Of a stretch of 64,000 nucleotides of DNA, positions 53,285 through 62,225 are shown piece after piece (position 1 is the first letter of the stretch; every line of letters starts with the position of its first letter). The position numbers were made by a program, and so were the translations under genes. The notes beneath the pieces were generated by a model. That model made no database searches, was not told the origin of the DNA, and worked only from the letters and a program-made list of their open reading frames with translations. Source of the DNA: Saccharothrix ecbatanensis (lineage in GTDB: Bacteria; Actinomycetota; Actinomycetes; Mycobacteriales; Pseudonocardiaceae); the NCBI RefSeq assembly GCF_014205015.1, contig NZ_JACHMO010000001.1, forward strand, positions 1,116,001 through 1,180,000, read 5' to 3'.

Positions 53285-53761
53285 GTGAAGCTCGTCGGGC
53301 GGCTGACGGTCGGTGACCGCGCGGCATTCCGGTGAACTTTACGGCCGGCACGTAAAACCGGTGTATTCGCTCGCCTGCGCATCCGCGTCGACCTCGGACG
53401 GGTGTGGACCTGACCGAGGGCCTGGCCCGGGAGGTCTTCCCGGACCCTTGGCACAACCCGGCGCGCTACGGCTGATCGCGTGGCGGCTTCGGCGCGTGAT
53501 CGATGGCCGTTGTGCACCACCGCGCGGTCGACGCGGTGCGCCGGGAGAACACCCACCGTAGACGAAGTGCCCCGTGATCCGGCCAGGTCTTCGGGGGTGT
53601 GTGCGGGGTCGGTACGGCTGGCCGAGGAGTCGGGGGAAGTGGCCGTGCGGCCGGTTCTGGCCGGATATGCGCAGGTGGGAGCCACGGTGCTGATCGACAT
53701 ACCTGAGAACATGGTGAAGTCGCGCACATTGGGATCATTAGAAGGATGCGTGGTGCCGTAG
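53285..53761 (+). pseudogene. Decayed ECF sigma factor
   Basis: Pieces of an ECF sigma factor follow each other in different frames: LVGRLTVGDRAAFR, then ELYGRHVKPVYSLACA (region 2.1), then LTEGLAREVFPDPWHNPARY (region 2.2-2.3), then MAVVHHRAVDAVRRENTHRR (region 2.4), and finally LAGYAQVGATVLIDIPENMV followed by KSRTLGSLEG (region 4). At least three frame changes and internal stops prevent a full product. The minus-strand open frame across this region is antisense to it. Confidence 0.75.
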
Positions 53762-53939
53762 CGCGTGAGTGCGGTGTGGGATGCGCGTCGGTGGAGGTGT
53801 GTCACGGGGTGGCCGCCCAGTGCGTCGAATGCTGTGGCTTTGACCACAGCCGACAGTGGGGTGGACGGTTTGGACGTTCACCTGCGGCTGTGGGCGCGCA
53901 CGCCGGAAGTCTTCGGACGTCGACCCGTGGGAGGGGCAT

Positions 53940-54386
53940 ATGAGCGATGATGTGTCCATGACGGCAGAGCAGCGGGAGGACACCGGCGAGCGCAAGGAGC
54001 AGCACCGCTGGTTCCGTCGCAACCCCGCGATGAACATGACGTACCGCATCGGGGTCGGCGTGGTCGGCGGCCTGGTGCTGCTGGCCGGCGTGCTGATGAT
54101 CCCGTACCCCGGACCGGGGTGGCTGGTGGTCTTCGCGGGTCTGGCGATCCTGGCCACCGAGTTCGAGTGGGCCGGTCGGGTGCTGAGGTTCGCCAAGGGC
54201 TACTACGACGCGTGGGTCGCGTGGCTGAAGCGGCAGAACTTGGTGGTGAAGGCGCTGGTGCTGGCGGCGACCGGGCTCGTGGTGGCCGTGACGTGCTGGC
54301 TGCTCGGGGCGTTCGCGCTGGTCGGTGGCTGGTTCGGGCTCGAGTGGGCCTGGCTGGAGAGCCCGATTTTTGGTTCGCGGGGATGA
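53940..54386 (+). CDS. TIGR02611/PGPGW-type membrane protein
   Basis: A 148-residue protein with three membrane segments and the motif IPYPGPGWLVVFAGLAIL (PGPGW) near residues 57-74, followed by LATEFEWAGRVLRFAK. ATG 53940 follows GGGAGGGG. Proteins of this family are common in actinomycete membranes and their function is unknown. Confidence 0.88.
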   Translation: MSDDVSMTAEQREDTGERKEQHRWFRRNPAMNMTYRIGVGVVGGLVLLAGVLMIPYPGPGWLVVFAGLAILATEFEWAGRVLRFAKGYYDAWVAWLKRQNLVVKALVLAATGLVVAVTCWLLGAFALVGGWFGLEWAWLESPIFGSRG

Positions 54387-54435
54387 TGTTGTAAGCTATG
54401 GCCACACCGCGAGAGCGGGTGTGAGAACTGAATAC

Positions 54436-54507
54436 GGGCGTTTAGCTCAGCGGGAGAGCGCTTCGTTCACACCGAAGAGGTCACTGGTTCGATCCCAGTA
54501 TCGCCCA
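54436..54507 (+). tRNA. tRNA-Val(CAC) with acceptor mismatch
   Basis: A complete cloverleaf with anticodon CAC in loop TTCACAC and T arm ACTGGTTCGATCCCAGT. The acceptor reads GGGCGTT against ATCGCCC, leaving a T-T mismatch at pair 6-67. The base after the discriminator begins CAG, so CCA is not encoded. An integrase fragment lies just downstream. Confidence 0.93.
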
Positions 54508-54570
54508 CAGTGTGTTTTACCTGGTCAACGGCTCGTAGACGATCTTCGTCTGCGGGCCGTTGGTCGTTCG

Positions 54571-54653
54571 TGGGAGCAAAATGGGAGCAACTGATCTTGA
54601 CCACAATTGTTGCTCCGAAGTGGTCACCGCAGTTCGCTCCCGTATTGCTCCCA
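54571..54653. repeat. TGGGAGCAA repeats, candidate integrase arm sites
   Basis: TGGGAGCAA occurs at 54571-54579 and 54582-54590, and inverted (TTGCTCCCA) at 54645-54653, with a partial inverted copy (TTGCTCC) near 54609. They lie between tRNA-Val(CAC) and an integrase fragment, where the arm sites of an attachment region would be. Confidence 0.5.
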
Positions 54654-55049
54654 TCGGGCCTGCAGGCCGGTCAGCATCGCGTCGACCATCGGTCGGGTGA
54701 CGTGCGAGTAGACGCCCATGACGCCGCGGAACTTGTGGCCGATCCTCTTGTGCTGGAGGACTTCGGGAACGCCGTCCGCGATGAGCCAGGTCTTGTGGGT
54801 GTGGCGTAGGTCGTGGAAGTGCATGTGCGGTTTGGTCGGCGACCAGCCCAGCGTGCGATCGCCTTGCAGTGCGTGCAGCCAGACCCGTCGGCGGAAGTTG
54901 GATCGGCGGTGCAGGCCGCCGTCCTGGCCGGTGAACACGAACCGCGCGACAGGCTTCTCGCACCGTAGTTCCGCCAGCAGTTCGGCGAGGAATCTGGGCA
55001 GGTGCACGGTCCGGACGCTGGCCGGTGTCTCGGGCGTGTGGGGTGTCAA
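54624..55049 (-). pseudogene. Tyrosine integrase, C-terminal half
   Basis: About 141 codons of a tyrosine integrase: VHLPRFLAELLAEL, RFVFTGQDGGLHRRSNFRRR, then HMHFHDLRHTHKTWLIADG (HxxR box) and the nucleophile in VMGVYSHVTRPM. The N-terminal 250 or so residues are missing; the frame breaks next to the transposase end at 55057-55077. The original element used the adjacent tRNA-Val(CAC). Confidence 0.8.
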
Positions 55050-55076
55050 AAGCCAGCTACATGGTTTGGCCTGCGG

Positions 55077-56191
55077 TTAGGTTGCCGTGGGCTCGTACTC
55101 GTTGATGAGGCCGCCGAGGGTCGGTCGGCGGCGTGTCGATGTGTAGCCCGGTTCTGTGATCGGGTGGTCCGGTGGTGGTGGTGCGAGTTGTAGTGCTTGG
55201 TGTGGTGGGCGGTGGTTGTGGTGGGCCGTGTAGTGGTTCAGCGCTGTTCTCGGGTGGTGTTTGTTGATGATGAGCGGGCGGTTGGTGATTTCGTGTCGGA
55301 TGGTGCCGGCGAATCGTTCGGCGTGGGCGTTGGCTCGTGGGCACCGTGGTGGGGTCTTCACGACGTTGATTCCGGTGTCGGGGAGGGTGGCGTCGAATGA
55401 GGTGGTGAACTGGCCGGCTCGGTGTCGGATGAGGAGCTGGAGGTCGTCTGCCTGGTCGTCGAGATCCGTCAGTGGGTTGCGGGTTTGTTGTGTTGTCCTG
55501 GGGGCCGTCTGGATTCGTGGTGGTGCCGAGGATGTGGACGTAGCGCGTGGCGATCTCCGTCACGAAGGACAGGTGGATCCGTTTGAGGGTGACGGCGCGG
55601 TCGACGTGGAAGAAGTCGCAGGCGGACATGCTCGCGGTCTGCGTGCGGAGGAACTGTCGCCAGGAGGTGTCGGTGTCGCGCTGGGGCGCGGGCGGTATCC
55701 GGAGGTGCTTGAGCGCGCGGCGAACCGTTGACGCGGCTACTTGCAGGCGCTTGAGCGCGCGGCAAACCGTTGAAGCGGCCACTCGGTGGCCGAGTTTGAG
55801 CAGCTCGCCTTGGATGCGGCGGTAGCCCCACCCGGCGTTCTCCCGGGCCATCCGCTCGATCAACGCCACCACGGCATCGTCCATCGGAGGTCGGCCGGTG
55901 CGGTTCGGGTAGGTCCACTTCTTTGCGACCAGTCGCCAGTGCCACCGCAGGACGGTGCCCGGAGTCACCAGCCGGTGGTGTCATAACCAGTCGGACAGGC
56001 GTCGCACCAACGCGGCGAGCACCGCACGATCGGCCCCAATCCAGTCGCGGGCGAGGGTTGGCCCGGCGTAGCTCGGCGACCTCGTGCCGCAGTACCAGCA
56101 ACTCCACGTCCTTGGCCGCCGATGACCGACCGAGCAGAACCAACCAGCCAACGACCCGGACGAAGATCAGGCAAAGCAGTCGTAGTGCCAC
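55077..56191 (-). pseudogene. Frameshifted integrase-core (rve) transposase
   Basis: A DDE transposase with an integrase core, in at least three frames. Start MALRLLCLIFVRVVGWLVLL and ELLVLRHEVAELRRANPRPR (56191 to about 56000), then [38 protein letters not shown], and [20 protein letters not shown] to about 55500. The C-terminal third is in another frame: [19 protein letters not shown], ending [13 protein letters not shown] 14-codon tandem duplication (VAASTVxRALKxL) lies at 55705-55782. It appears to have cut the integrase and the RHS gene on its two sides. Confidence 0.8.
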
Positions 56192-56265
56192 GCCTCACGA
56201 TCATGCTCCTGCAGCACGTCGTGCGCGATCGCCGCAGCTCAGCGCCTCAGCGCAGAGTTCTGGCA

Positions 56266-56784
56266 CCCACAGGCCTCAACCGCTTCCTCACCCGCGACAA
56301 CTACAACGGCGCCCTTGCCGACCTCAACCTCGGCACCGACCCCTTCACCGGCAACCGCTACGCCTTCACCGGCGGCAACCCATCAGCCGCATCGAGATCG
56401 ACGGCCACTGCTGGGCCTGGGGATGGTTGTGCGATACCGCAGAGGCGGTCGACGCATTCGGTGACAGCGCGAAGGAGCTCGCTGACGAAACCTTCAATGC
56501 CGCCACCCAGTGCGTCGGTGACCTGCTGGCCTGCGGTGGCGGGATGCTCGACACCGCCGGGGCAATCATGTCCGATCCGGTCGGCGCGGCAGGCCAACTG
56601 TGGGAGTCGATGACCCATTCGACCGTAGATGAACTGGCACAATGCAATGTACCCCGAGCAATCGGACGCAGCCTCTTCGCTGGTCTCTCCGCGGTCGCTC
56701 CCGGAGGCCTCCTCGCCAAGCTGTCTAAACTTGGGAAAACGCGGTTCCGGTGCCTCCGACCCGGATGTGGCGAAAGACTATGTT
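56266..56784 (+). pseudogene. RHS core end and toxin linker, frameshifted
   Basis: The end of an RHS polymorphic-toxin core is clear: RFLTRDNYNGALADLNLGTD, then PFTGNRYAFTGGNP. A lost C in a CCCC run near 56382 shifts the frame to ISRIEIDGHCWAWGWLCDTA, and a pre-toxin linker (ADETFNAATQCVGDLLACGG, GGMLDTAGAIMSDPVGAAG) follows. A second shift at an AAAA run near 56738 returns to the frame of the EndoU domain. The N-terminal part of the RHS protein is missing; the transposase borders it. Confidence 0.72.
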
Positions 56785-57369
56785 GATTTGACGTCGCCAC
56801 AAGTGAGAACCCACATCCTCACCGGCGACGCCACCGGCGGTGGCCACATGTGGCCGGGACTCCCGGGTAAGTCCGTCTTCCCGCAGGACTGGTCTGGGGA
56901 CAAGATCATCCACGCCGTCTCCGACATCGCCACCGATCCGACCCTGAAGTGGGAACAGCAGACTGGCACGCCAGGCGCCGACTACACCAAGAAGGGGGAT
57001 CCTGTCCGCTACAAGGTCGAGGGTGTCCGCGATGGTGTCAACATCAGGGTGATCATCGAGCCTGCGGGCCGGGGTATCATCACCGGATTTCCGGTATACT
57101 GGCCAGTCATGGATTGGGAGGGTGTCGCCGCAGGGCTTCGTGCGCTGACTATTGAATTGGGGCCGCTATTGCCGCCCGACGATGCTCGCAACACTTGGGA
57201 GCTCGTCGACGCGGGCGAATACGGGATAGCGCTGGAAAATCTGTGCACCCAGCTGTACGAATACGACATCGCTGTTTCGGGTGACCATCGACAGCGATTC
57301 GCGGCGATTGGGGTCCAGCTTGGACTGGACAATCATTACTGGTCCGACCTCCCGGTGAAGGTTGACTGA
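56629..57369 (+). CDS. EndoU nuclease toxin domain fused to putative immunity protein
   Basis: A 246-codon frame. Residues 43-157 are a bacterial EndoU RNase domain of polymorphic toxins: [20 protein letters not shown] (conserved His62 and His73), [20 protein letters not shown] and [14 protein letters not shown]. No stop follows. The frame goes straight into [20 protein letters not shown] at residue 161 (ATG 57109), a small acidic domain of 86 residues ([20 protein letters not shown]) that resembles MafI-type immunity proteins. Residues 1-42 are the shifted frame of the RHS linker. A fused toxin-antidote would be inactive unless the immunity part is also made alone from 57109. Confidence 0.75.
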   Translation: MNWHNAMYPEQSDAASSLVSPRSLPEASSPSCLNLGKRGSGASDPDVAKDYVDLTSPQVRTHILTGDATGGGHMWPGLPGKSVFPQDWSGDKIIHAVSDIATDPTLKWEQQTGTPGADYTKKGDPVRYKVEGVRDGVNIRVIIEPAGRGIITGFPVYWPVMDWEGVAAGLRALTIELGPLLPPDDARNTWELVDAGEYGIALENLCTQLYEYDIAVSGDHRQRFAAIGVQLGLDNHYWSDLPVKVD

Positions 57370-57406
57370 ATGGTGTGGCGGTGCGCACTCAAAGCGCACC
57401 GCCACA

Positions 57407-57685
57407 CTACTGGCTACGGTCGACGGTGGCGCGGCGCTTGCTCCACACGTACCCGACGAGTGCGATCACGACGCACCAAGCGAGGGCGTCCAAGCCCGCC
57501 GGGTGACCGACGCGCTGGCGAGTAACCCGCACAGGGTTCGACCGTCGGCGTCGAGAGCTTGACCTCCGTCCATTCGCGCTCGTCGATCTCCGCCTGCTCG
57601 TCAGTGCGGTGATCGGCGGTCCGCGTCCAAACGCGTCGCTCAGGTCGGTCGGAGTCGATATCGGCAGGTCGGGTCTAAGGGTCAC
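57407..57685 (-). CDS. Possible small membrane protein
   Basis: A 92-codon frame whose last 45 residues look real (a membrane helix, LDALAWCVVIALVGYVWSKR), while the first half is Arg/Ser rich and unlike protein. It may be the end of a decayed gene. Support is weak. Confidence 0.25.
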   Translation of the reverse strand: MTLRPDLPISTPTDLSDAFGRGPPITALTSRRRSTSANGRRSSSRRRRSNPVRVTRQRVGHPAGLDALAWCVVIALVGYVWSKRRATVDRSQ

Positions 57686-58205
57686 CTAGGCGGAGATTCC
57701 GTTGTCGGTCAACGGCTTTGCTGAGCTCACCGCCGGCTTCCGCCGTGAGACGGTCGGTGGGGTCGGCGTGAATGTGTGTGCGCATCCCTTGCGGGTCAAA
57801 CAGAATGAGTAGCTCGACCGCGCAGTCGTCGGCGCTGCCCAGCCAGTGCGGCGAGGACGTGTCGAACTCGGCTGCCTCACCGGGTGGCAGCGTCAGGTCG
57901 CGCTCGCCGAGGACCAGTCGCAGGTGTCCGTTGAGCACGTACAGCCATTCGAAGCCATCGTGGGTCTGCGGGGTCGGTTCGGGCGGTTCGGGCTGTGCGG
58001 GAATGATCATTTTGAACGCCTGCACCCCTCCTGGCCGCCGGGACAGGGGTACGAAGGTCATTCCGAACCGGCGGATCGGCGTGAGGTGGATGCGGGGGTC
58101 GCCCGCGTCCGCGGTTTCGGCGACCGGGTCGCCACCGTGCGGCACGACCTGCACACGTCGTTCCCATCCGGCGAATTCGACTTGATCTGCCCCCACTACC
58201 TGCAC
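57675..58205 (-). pseudogene. Cupin regulator lacking its helix-turn-helix
   Basis: The sensor half of an XRE/cupin regulator: LTPIRRFGMTFVPLSRRPGG, AFKMIIPAQ, THDGFEWLYVLNGHLRLVLG and FDTSSPHWLGSADD. The N-terminal DNA-binding domain that this family carries is missing. The frame can open at GTG 58205, but its first 20 codons are antisense to a methyltransferase fragment, so a junction lies near 58165. It is probably a deletion remnant. Confidence 0.65.
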
Positions 58206-58464
58206 ACCCCGTTTGACCTGGACAGAGTGGCCCTCCTGCGGTCAGCCGCGCACGCGTTGCGCCCAGGCGGGCGGCTGCTGGTCGTGGAACCAAGATCCCG
58301 ACATCCGGTACCCGAGTCCCCGCGAGATCTCCGCGGCCATCGCCCTGGACGCGGCGACGTGGTCGGTCGAGCGGGCCGACACGCCCCGCAGGATCGCGAC
58401 CGGACCAAGCGGGCAGACCGCCGAGGTCATCGACCACGTCCTGGTCGTTCACCGCACCGCCTGA
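58140..58464 (+). pseudogene. Methyltransferase C-terminal fragment
   Basis: The end of a class I methyltransferase is seen in two frames: FDLICPHYLHTPFDLDRVAL and AHALRPGGRLLVV, then after a frame change QDPDIRYPSPREISAAIALD, ATWSVERADTPRRIATGPSG and VIDHVLVVHRTA. The SAM-binding first half is absent. It joins directly to the headless cupin gene on the other strand. Confidence 0.65.
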
Positions 58465-58504
58465 CCGGCGGTCAGGGCCGCCCGAGCACATGAAGGAGAC
58501 CGCC

Positions 58505-58996
58505 GTGCCCACCAGAACACACCGCCGTGACACTCCGCCGCCCAAGACCGGCAGCAGTGAAACCGAGGTCCTGCGCGCATTCCTCGACTACCTCCGCGCG
58601 TCGATCGCCGCGAAGGTCGACGGCGCACCTGAACCGCAGGTCCGGACAGCCGCGGTGCCGTCCGGCACCAACTTGCTCGGCCTGCTCAACCAGCTGACCT
58701 TCGTCGAGCGCGCGATCTTCCTCGGTGACGAGGTCACCGACTGGCAGGCGACGTTTCAAGCCGCACCGGCGGACGGCGTTGCCGACGTGGTGGCCCGCTA
58801 CCGGGAGACCGTCGAACGCGCCAACGAGGTGCTCGACGGCTGCATCGATCTCGCCGCCCCGGTCCCTCGACCGCAGCCGGGGCGTCCCGGTCCCAGCGTC
58901 CGCTGGGCGCTGATCCACACGATCGAGGAGACCGGCCGGCACGCGGGCCACGCTGACATCCTCCGTGAGTTGATAGACGGCGCGACCGGCCGCTGA
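58505..58996 (+). CDS. DinB-family (DUF664) protein
   Basis: A 163-residue four-helix protein of the DinB/DUF664 group: RAFLDYLRASIAAKVDG, LLGLLNQLTFVERAIFLGDE, and WALIHTIEETGRHAGHADIL, which supplies the conserved metal-binding histidines. GTG 58505 follows GAAGGAG by 6 bases, better than the ATG 15 bases earlier. Members may act as thiol-linked or metal-dependent enzymes; the substrate here is unknown. Confidence 0.85.
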   Translation: MPTRTHRRDTPPPKTGSSETEVLRAFLDYLRASIAAKVDGAPEPQVRTAAVPSGTNLLGLLNQLTFVERAIFLGDEVTDWQATFQAAPADGVADVVARYRETVERANEVLDGCIDLAAPVPRPQPGRPGPSVRWALIHTIEETGRHAGHADILRELIDGATGR

Positions 58997-59027
58997 CCCC
59001 ACCAGCTTCTCCACCGGACAGGAACAC

Positions 59028-59639
59028 GTGATCACCGCAAGCCGGTCTTCGGCACGTCGCTTCCACCGATCCGCGCGCACGGTGGCGACCCTCGCGCTCA
59101 CCCTCATGCTCACGATCGGCGTTGCGGCGGCGTGCTCCACACCGACCGCCGGCGACGTCGCCCCCTACGCCGTCGCCACCCAGAACGACCCGGCGTTCCA
59201 GGGCACCTTCCGGCACGAGTTCGCCGATGTCGACGGCTTCCGCATGCACTACGTGACCGGCGGCAGCGGCACACCGGTGGTACTGATCCACGGCTGGCCC
59301 CAGACCTGGTACGGCTGGTGGCCGATCATGCCGGCACTCGCCGAACACCACACTGTCTACGCGGTCGACCTCTCCGGATTGGGCGACAGCACCGGTTCAC
59401 CGACCGACTACGACAAAGCCGCCCTGGCACGGCACGTGCACACCCTCATCGCCGACCGACTCAAGGTGCGGGACGCCGCCGTCGTCGGACACGACTTCGG
59501 TGCTGCGGTGGCGTTTCAGTACGCCAGCCAGTTCCCCGGGGATACAGCTCGCCTCGGCTACCTCGACCTGCCGCTACCCGGGCCGGCGACGTCAGCTGCA
59601 AGACGGCCGCCAGGGAGCTCATCGCGCGATGCCGCGTAG
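59028..59639 (+). pseudogene. Secreted alpha/beta hydrolase, truncated
   Basis: A signal or lipoprotein start (TLALTLMLTIGVAAACS) is followed by an epoxide-hydrolase-like fold: HYVTGGSGTPVVLIHGWPQT, VYAVDLSGLGDSTGSP and AAVVGHDFGAAVAFQYASQF (nucleophile Asp in GHDFG). After YLDLPLPGPATSA the sequence changes to unrelated codons and stops at 59639. The cap and catalytic His region are missing. About 203 of some 330 residues remain. Confidence 0.75.
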
Positions 59640-59739
59640 TCCAAGACTCCAACACCCTCTCGTACTGGCGTGACGAGGTCGCGGTCGGCGCGTGGGGGGG
59701 GTACCAGGAATTGCATGCGCGCGAACCTGCTCGCAAGCG

Positions 59740-59895
59740 ATCGACCTGACACCGCACCCGGTGAAGGACTTGGCGATCCGCACGTTCGGCGAGAACGACA
59801 AGATCGTGCTGCTGGCCGGCATGGCCTTCGTCCTCGCCGCCGCTGCTGTGGTCGCCGTCGACAACGCGGAATCCATCACCTGCGCTTCCCTGTGA
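59740..59895 (+). pseudogene. Oxidoreductase N-terminal fragment
   Basis: A short frame reads AIDLTPHPVKDLAIRTFGEN, then DKIVLLAGMAFVLAAAAVV, resembling the start of the membrane-anchored molybdopterin (sulfite-oxidase-like) proteins of actinomycetes. It stops after a few unrelated codons. A run of eight Gs (59693-59700) and unrecognised sequence precede it. Confidence 0.45.
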
Positions 59896-60062
59896 CGGTG
59901 AGGCTTCCGGCGGGATGACCGACTGCCGCAGGCCGCTGTCCCCCGTGAGGACTACAGGAAAGTGTCCACGCCAAGGGGATTCGTGGCGCCGCGGTCTTCC
60001 ATAGGTTTGCTGGCGACGGCGTCAGTACGTCGCGGCACGCCGAGAACTGGAGGGCAAGCGCG

Positions 60063-61661
60063 TTGAAGACGATGCAACGGTCAGCGGGAGCCGGTATCCC
60101 CCGGAGGTTCACCAGGGTGGTGATCGCGGTGGCGCTCACCGTCACCGCGGTGGCGGCCTGTGACGCCGACACGGAAGAAGACACGACGAGAGAGGACGCA
60201 CCACCCGTCGTCGCCGAGGTGGCCGCCGTGCCACGCATTACCTGGGGCACGTGCCCGGCGTTGGCCGAGGGCGCCGGTCGCGACCCTCGGCTCACCTGCG
60301 GAACGGTGAAGGTTCCGCTCGACTACCGGAACCCCGGTGGCGAGGAGATCGAGGTGGCCGTCTCGAAGCTGCCGTCGGCGAAGTCCCGCGACCGCCGCGG
60401 TGTCCTGCTGCTGAACCCGGGCGGCCCGGCGTTGTCCGGCCTGGAAACACCGGGCGCCGTTGCGCCGACCCTGCCGCCGTCGGTGTTGGCGGCCTACGAC
60501 CTGATCGGCTTCGACCCGCGTGGGGTCGGGCACAGCACCCCACAGAGCTGCGGCTTCGACGACCCGTCTCTCGCCGGTCTCTTCCCGTACCCGGCTGCGG
60601 ACGGCTCGATCACCGCGAACGTCGACCACGCCCGCGCCGACGCCGAACGGTGCGCGACGAACGCCGGCGAGGAGCTCCGGTACTTCACCACCGCCAACAC
60701 GGCCCGCGACATGGATCGCATCCGCACGGCGCTCGGCGAGGAGAAGATCTCCTACTGGGGCCAGTCCTACGGCACGTACCTCGGCGCCGTCTACGGGTCG
60801 CTGTTCCCGGAGCGCGCCGACCGGGTGGTCATCGAGGGCAACGTCGACCCCACGAAGGTCTGGGCGCACGCGACGGACAACTGGGGCAAGGCCATGTCGG
60901 AACGCTTCCCCGACGCGGCAAGGGTCGCCGCAGCGCAGCACGCCACGCTCGGACTGGGCGGCACCGTCGACGAGGTGACCCGGAAGTACCTCGCACTCGC
61001 CGACCGCCTCGACCGCACCCCCGCGCCCGTCCCCGGCACCCCGCTGGCCCTGACGGGTTCGATGCTGCGCACCGTCACCTACAGCCTCCTGCTGCACAAC
61101 GAGACCCTCCCGGTGCTCGCGCAGTTCTGGAAGGCCGCCGTCGGACTGGCCGACGGCACGCTCACCGAGGCGGATGGCCAGGTGCTGCAGCAGGTGTTCA
61201 CCGCGCCGCCGCCGACCCCGGGCGTGCCGGCCGACAACCAGGCCACCATGTTCCTGGCACTTACCTGTGGTGACGCGCCGTGGTCCGACGACGTCGACGA
61301 GTACGCCCGCCGCACCGCCGAGGACCGCGCGGCCTGGCCGCTCACAGCGGGGATGCCCACCAACATTTGGGCGTGCGCGTTCTGGCCGAAGCCGATCGAA
61401 GAGCCCGTCCGCGTTACGGGCGAGGGACCGCGCAACACGCTGATCCTGCAGAACCGCAGGGACAACGCCACACCGTGGGAGGACGGCCTCGGGCTGTACC
61501 AGGTCCTCGGCGAGCGAGCGGCCTTCGTCGGCGCGGACAACGGCGGGCACTACGTCTACAACCAGGGCTCCACGTGTGTGGACGAGGCGACGGTGACGTT
61601 CCTGACCACCGGCCGGCTCCCGGACAAGAAGGTCGACTGCACCGACGTCGCCCCGCAGTGA
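60063..61661 (+). CDS. Secreted S33-family peptidase (alpha/beta hydrolase)
   Basis: A 532-residue lipoprotein-like enzyme. The signal ends in a lipobox (TAVAAC, Cys about residue 33). The fold is that of tripeptidyl aminopeptidases: GVLLLNPGGPALSGLE (oxyanion region), DLIGFDPRGVGHS, nucleophile Ser in YWGQSYGTYLGAVYG, Asp in ILQNRRDNATPWEDG and His in DNGGHYVYNQGSTC. The C-terminal TAP-like domain is present. TTG 60063 follows GGAGGG by 8 bases; the ATG at 60072 is further away. It would release short peptides outside the cell. Confidence 0.9.
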   Translation: MKTMQRSAGAGIPRRFTRVVIAVALTVTAVAACDADTEEDTTREDAPPVVAEVAAVPRITWGTCPALAEGAGRDPRLTCGTVKVPLDYRNPGGEEIEVAVSKLPSAKSRDRRGVLLLNPGGPALSGLETPGAVAPTLPPSVLAAYDLIGFDPRGVGHSTPQSCGFDDPSLAGLFPYPAADGSITANVDHARADAERCATNAGEELRYFTTANTARDMDRIRTALGEEKISYWGQSYGTYLGAVYGSLFPERADRVVIEGNVDPTKVWAHATDNWGKAMSERFPDAARVAAAQHATLGLGGTVDEVTRKYLALADRLDRTPAPVPGTPLALTGSMLRTVTYSLLLHNETLPVLAQFWKAAVGLADGTLTEADGQVLQQVFTAPPPTPGVPADNQATMFLALTCGDAPWSDDVDEYARRTAEDRAAWPLTAGMPTNIWACAFWPKPIEEPVRVTGEGPRNTLILQNRRDNATPWEDGLGLYQVLGERAAFVGADNGGHYVYNQGSTCVDEATVTFLTTGRLPDKKVDCTDVAPQ

Positions 61662-61840
61662 CCGTGGTTGCCGGCGGTGAGTGTCGATGGACGGGGGAAC
61701 ACCTGGTGGTCGGCACGATCATCGCCACCGATCCCGACAAGCCGGCACACCAGGCACTCGGCCCGGCGTCCGACCAGCTGCTCATCGCCGCAGCCATCGG
61801 CCTGGCCTACGCCGTGACCCTGGTCATGGTGCACCTGTAG
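61658..61840 (+). CDS. Possible 60-residue membrane peptide
   Basis: GTG 61658 overlaps the peptidase stop. The frame gives a polar start and a membrane helix at the end (LLIAAAIGLAYAVTLVMVHL). The overlap and helix favour translation, but no family is known. It could be chance. Confidence 0.35.
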   Translation: MTVVAGGECRWTGEHLVVGTIIATDPDKPAHQALGPASDQLLIAAAIGLAYAVTLVMVHL

Positions 61841-61876
61841 GGCTCCAAGAGTCGTCCACACCATCTGACCTGCGCT

Positions 61877-61930
61877 TCAGGCTGCTGTGGGTTTGTACTC
61901 GTTGATCAGGCCGCCGAGGACTGGTCCGCG
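61877..61930 (-). pseudogene. Transposase end, second copy
   Basis: About 17 codons, reading [17 protein letters not shown] and a stop. They match the last codons of the transposase at 55077 with three changes. It marks another insertion of a related element, now almost deleted. Confidence 0.65.
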
Positions 61931-62225
61931 ACGTTGTGCTTGCCGGAAATGTCATCTACGCAGGTCAGACGGCTGTCGCGCAGCTCGGTGACGAGAAACC
62001 CACACCCTGGCAGCAGCCCCAACCACCGCCACCGCCACTGGGTGTCGAAGACACCACCACGCCCCGCGCCCACCGAGGTCCGCGTAGACAACACGCTGCG
62101 CAGTGCACAGCAGGTCTTCATGCGGACTACGCGTACCTCGGCGCAAGCGCGTCGATCAGCATGATCAGGCAGTCCTCTCATGAGGCCACTACACCCAGTG
62201 TGTCGACCCAGGGGAGCGGGCCGTC

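Noticed and set aside
53110..53847. Minus-strand open frame of 245 codons
   Set aside because: It is antisense to recognisable sigma-factor fragments and is Arg/Pro/Thr rich without any domain.
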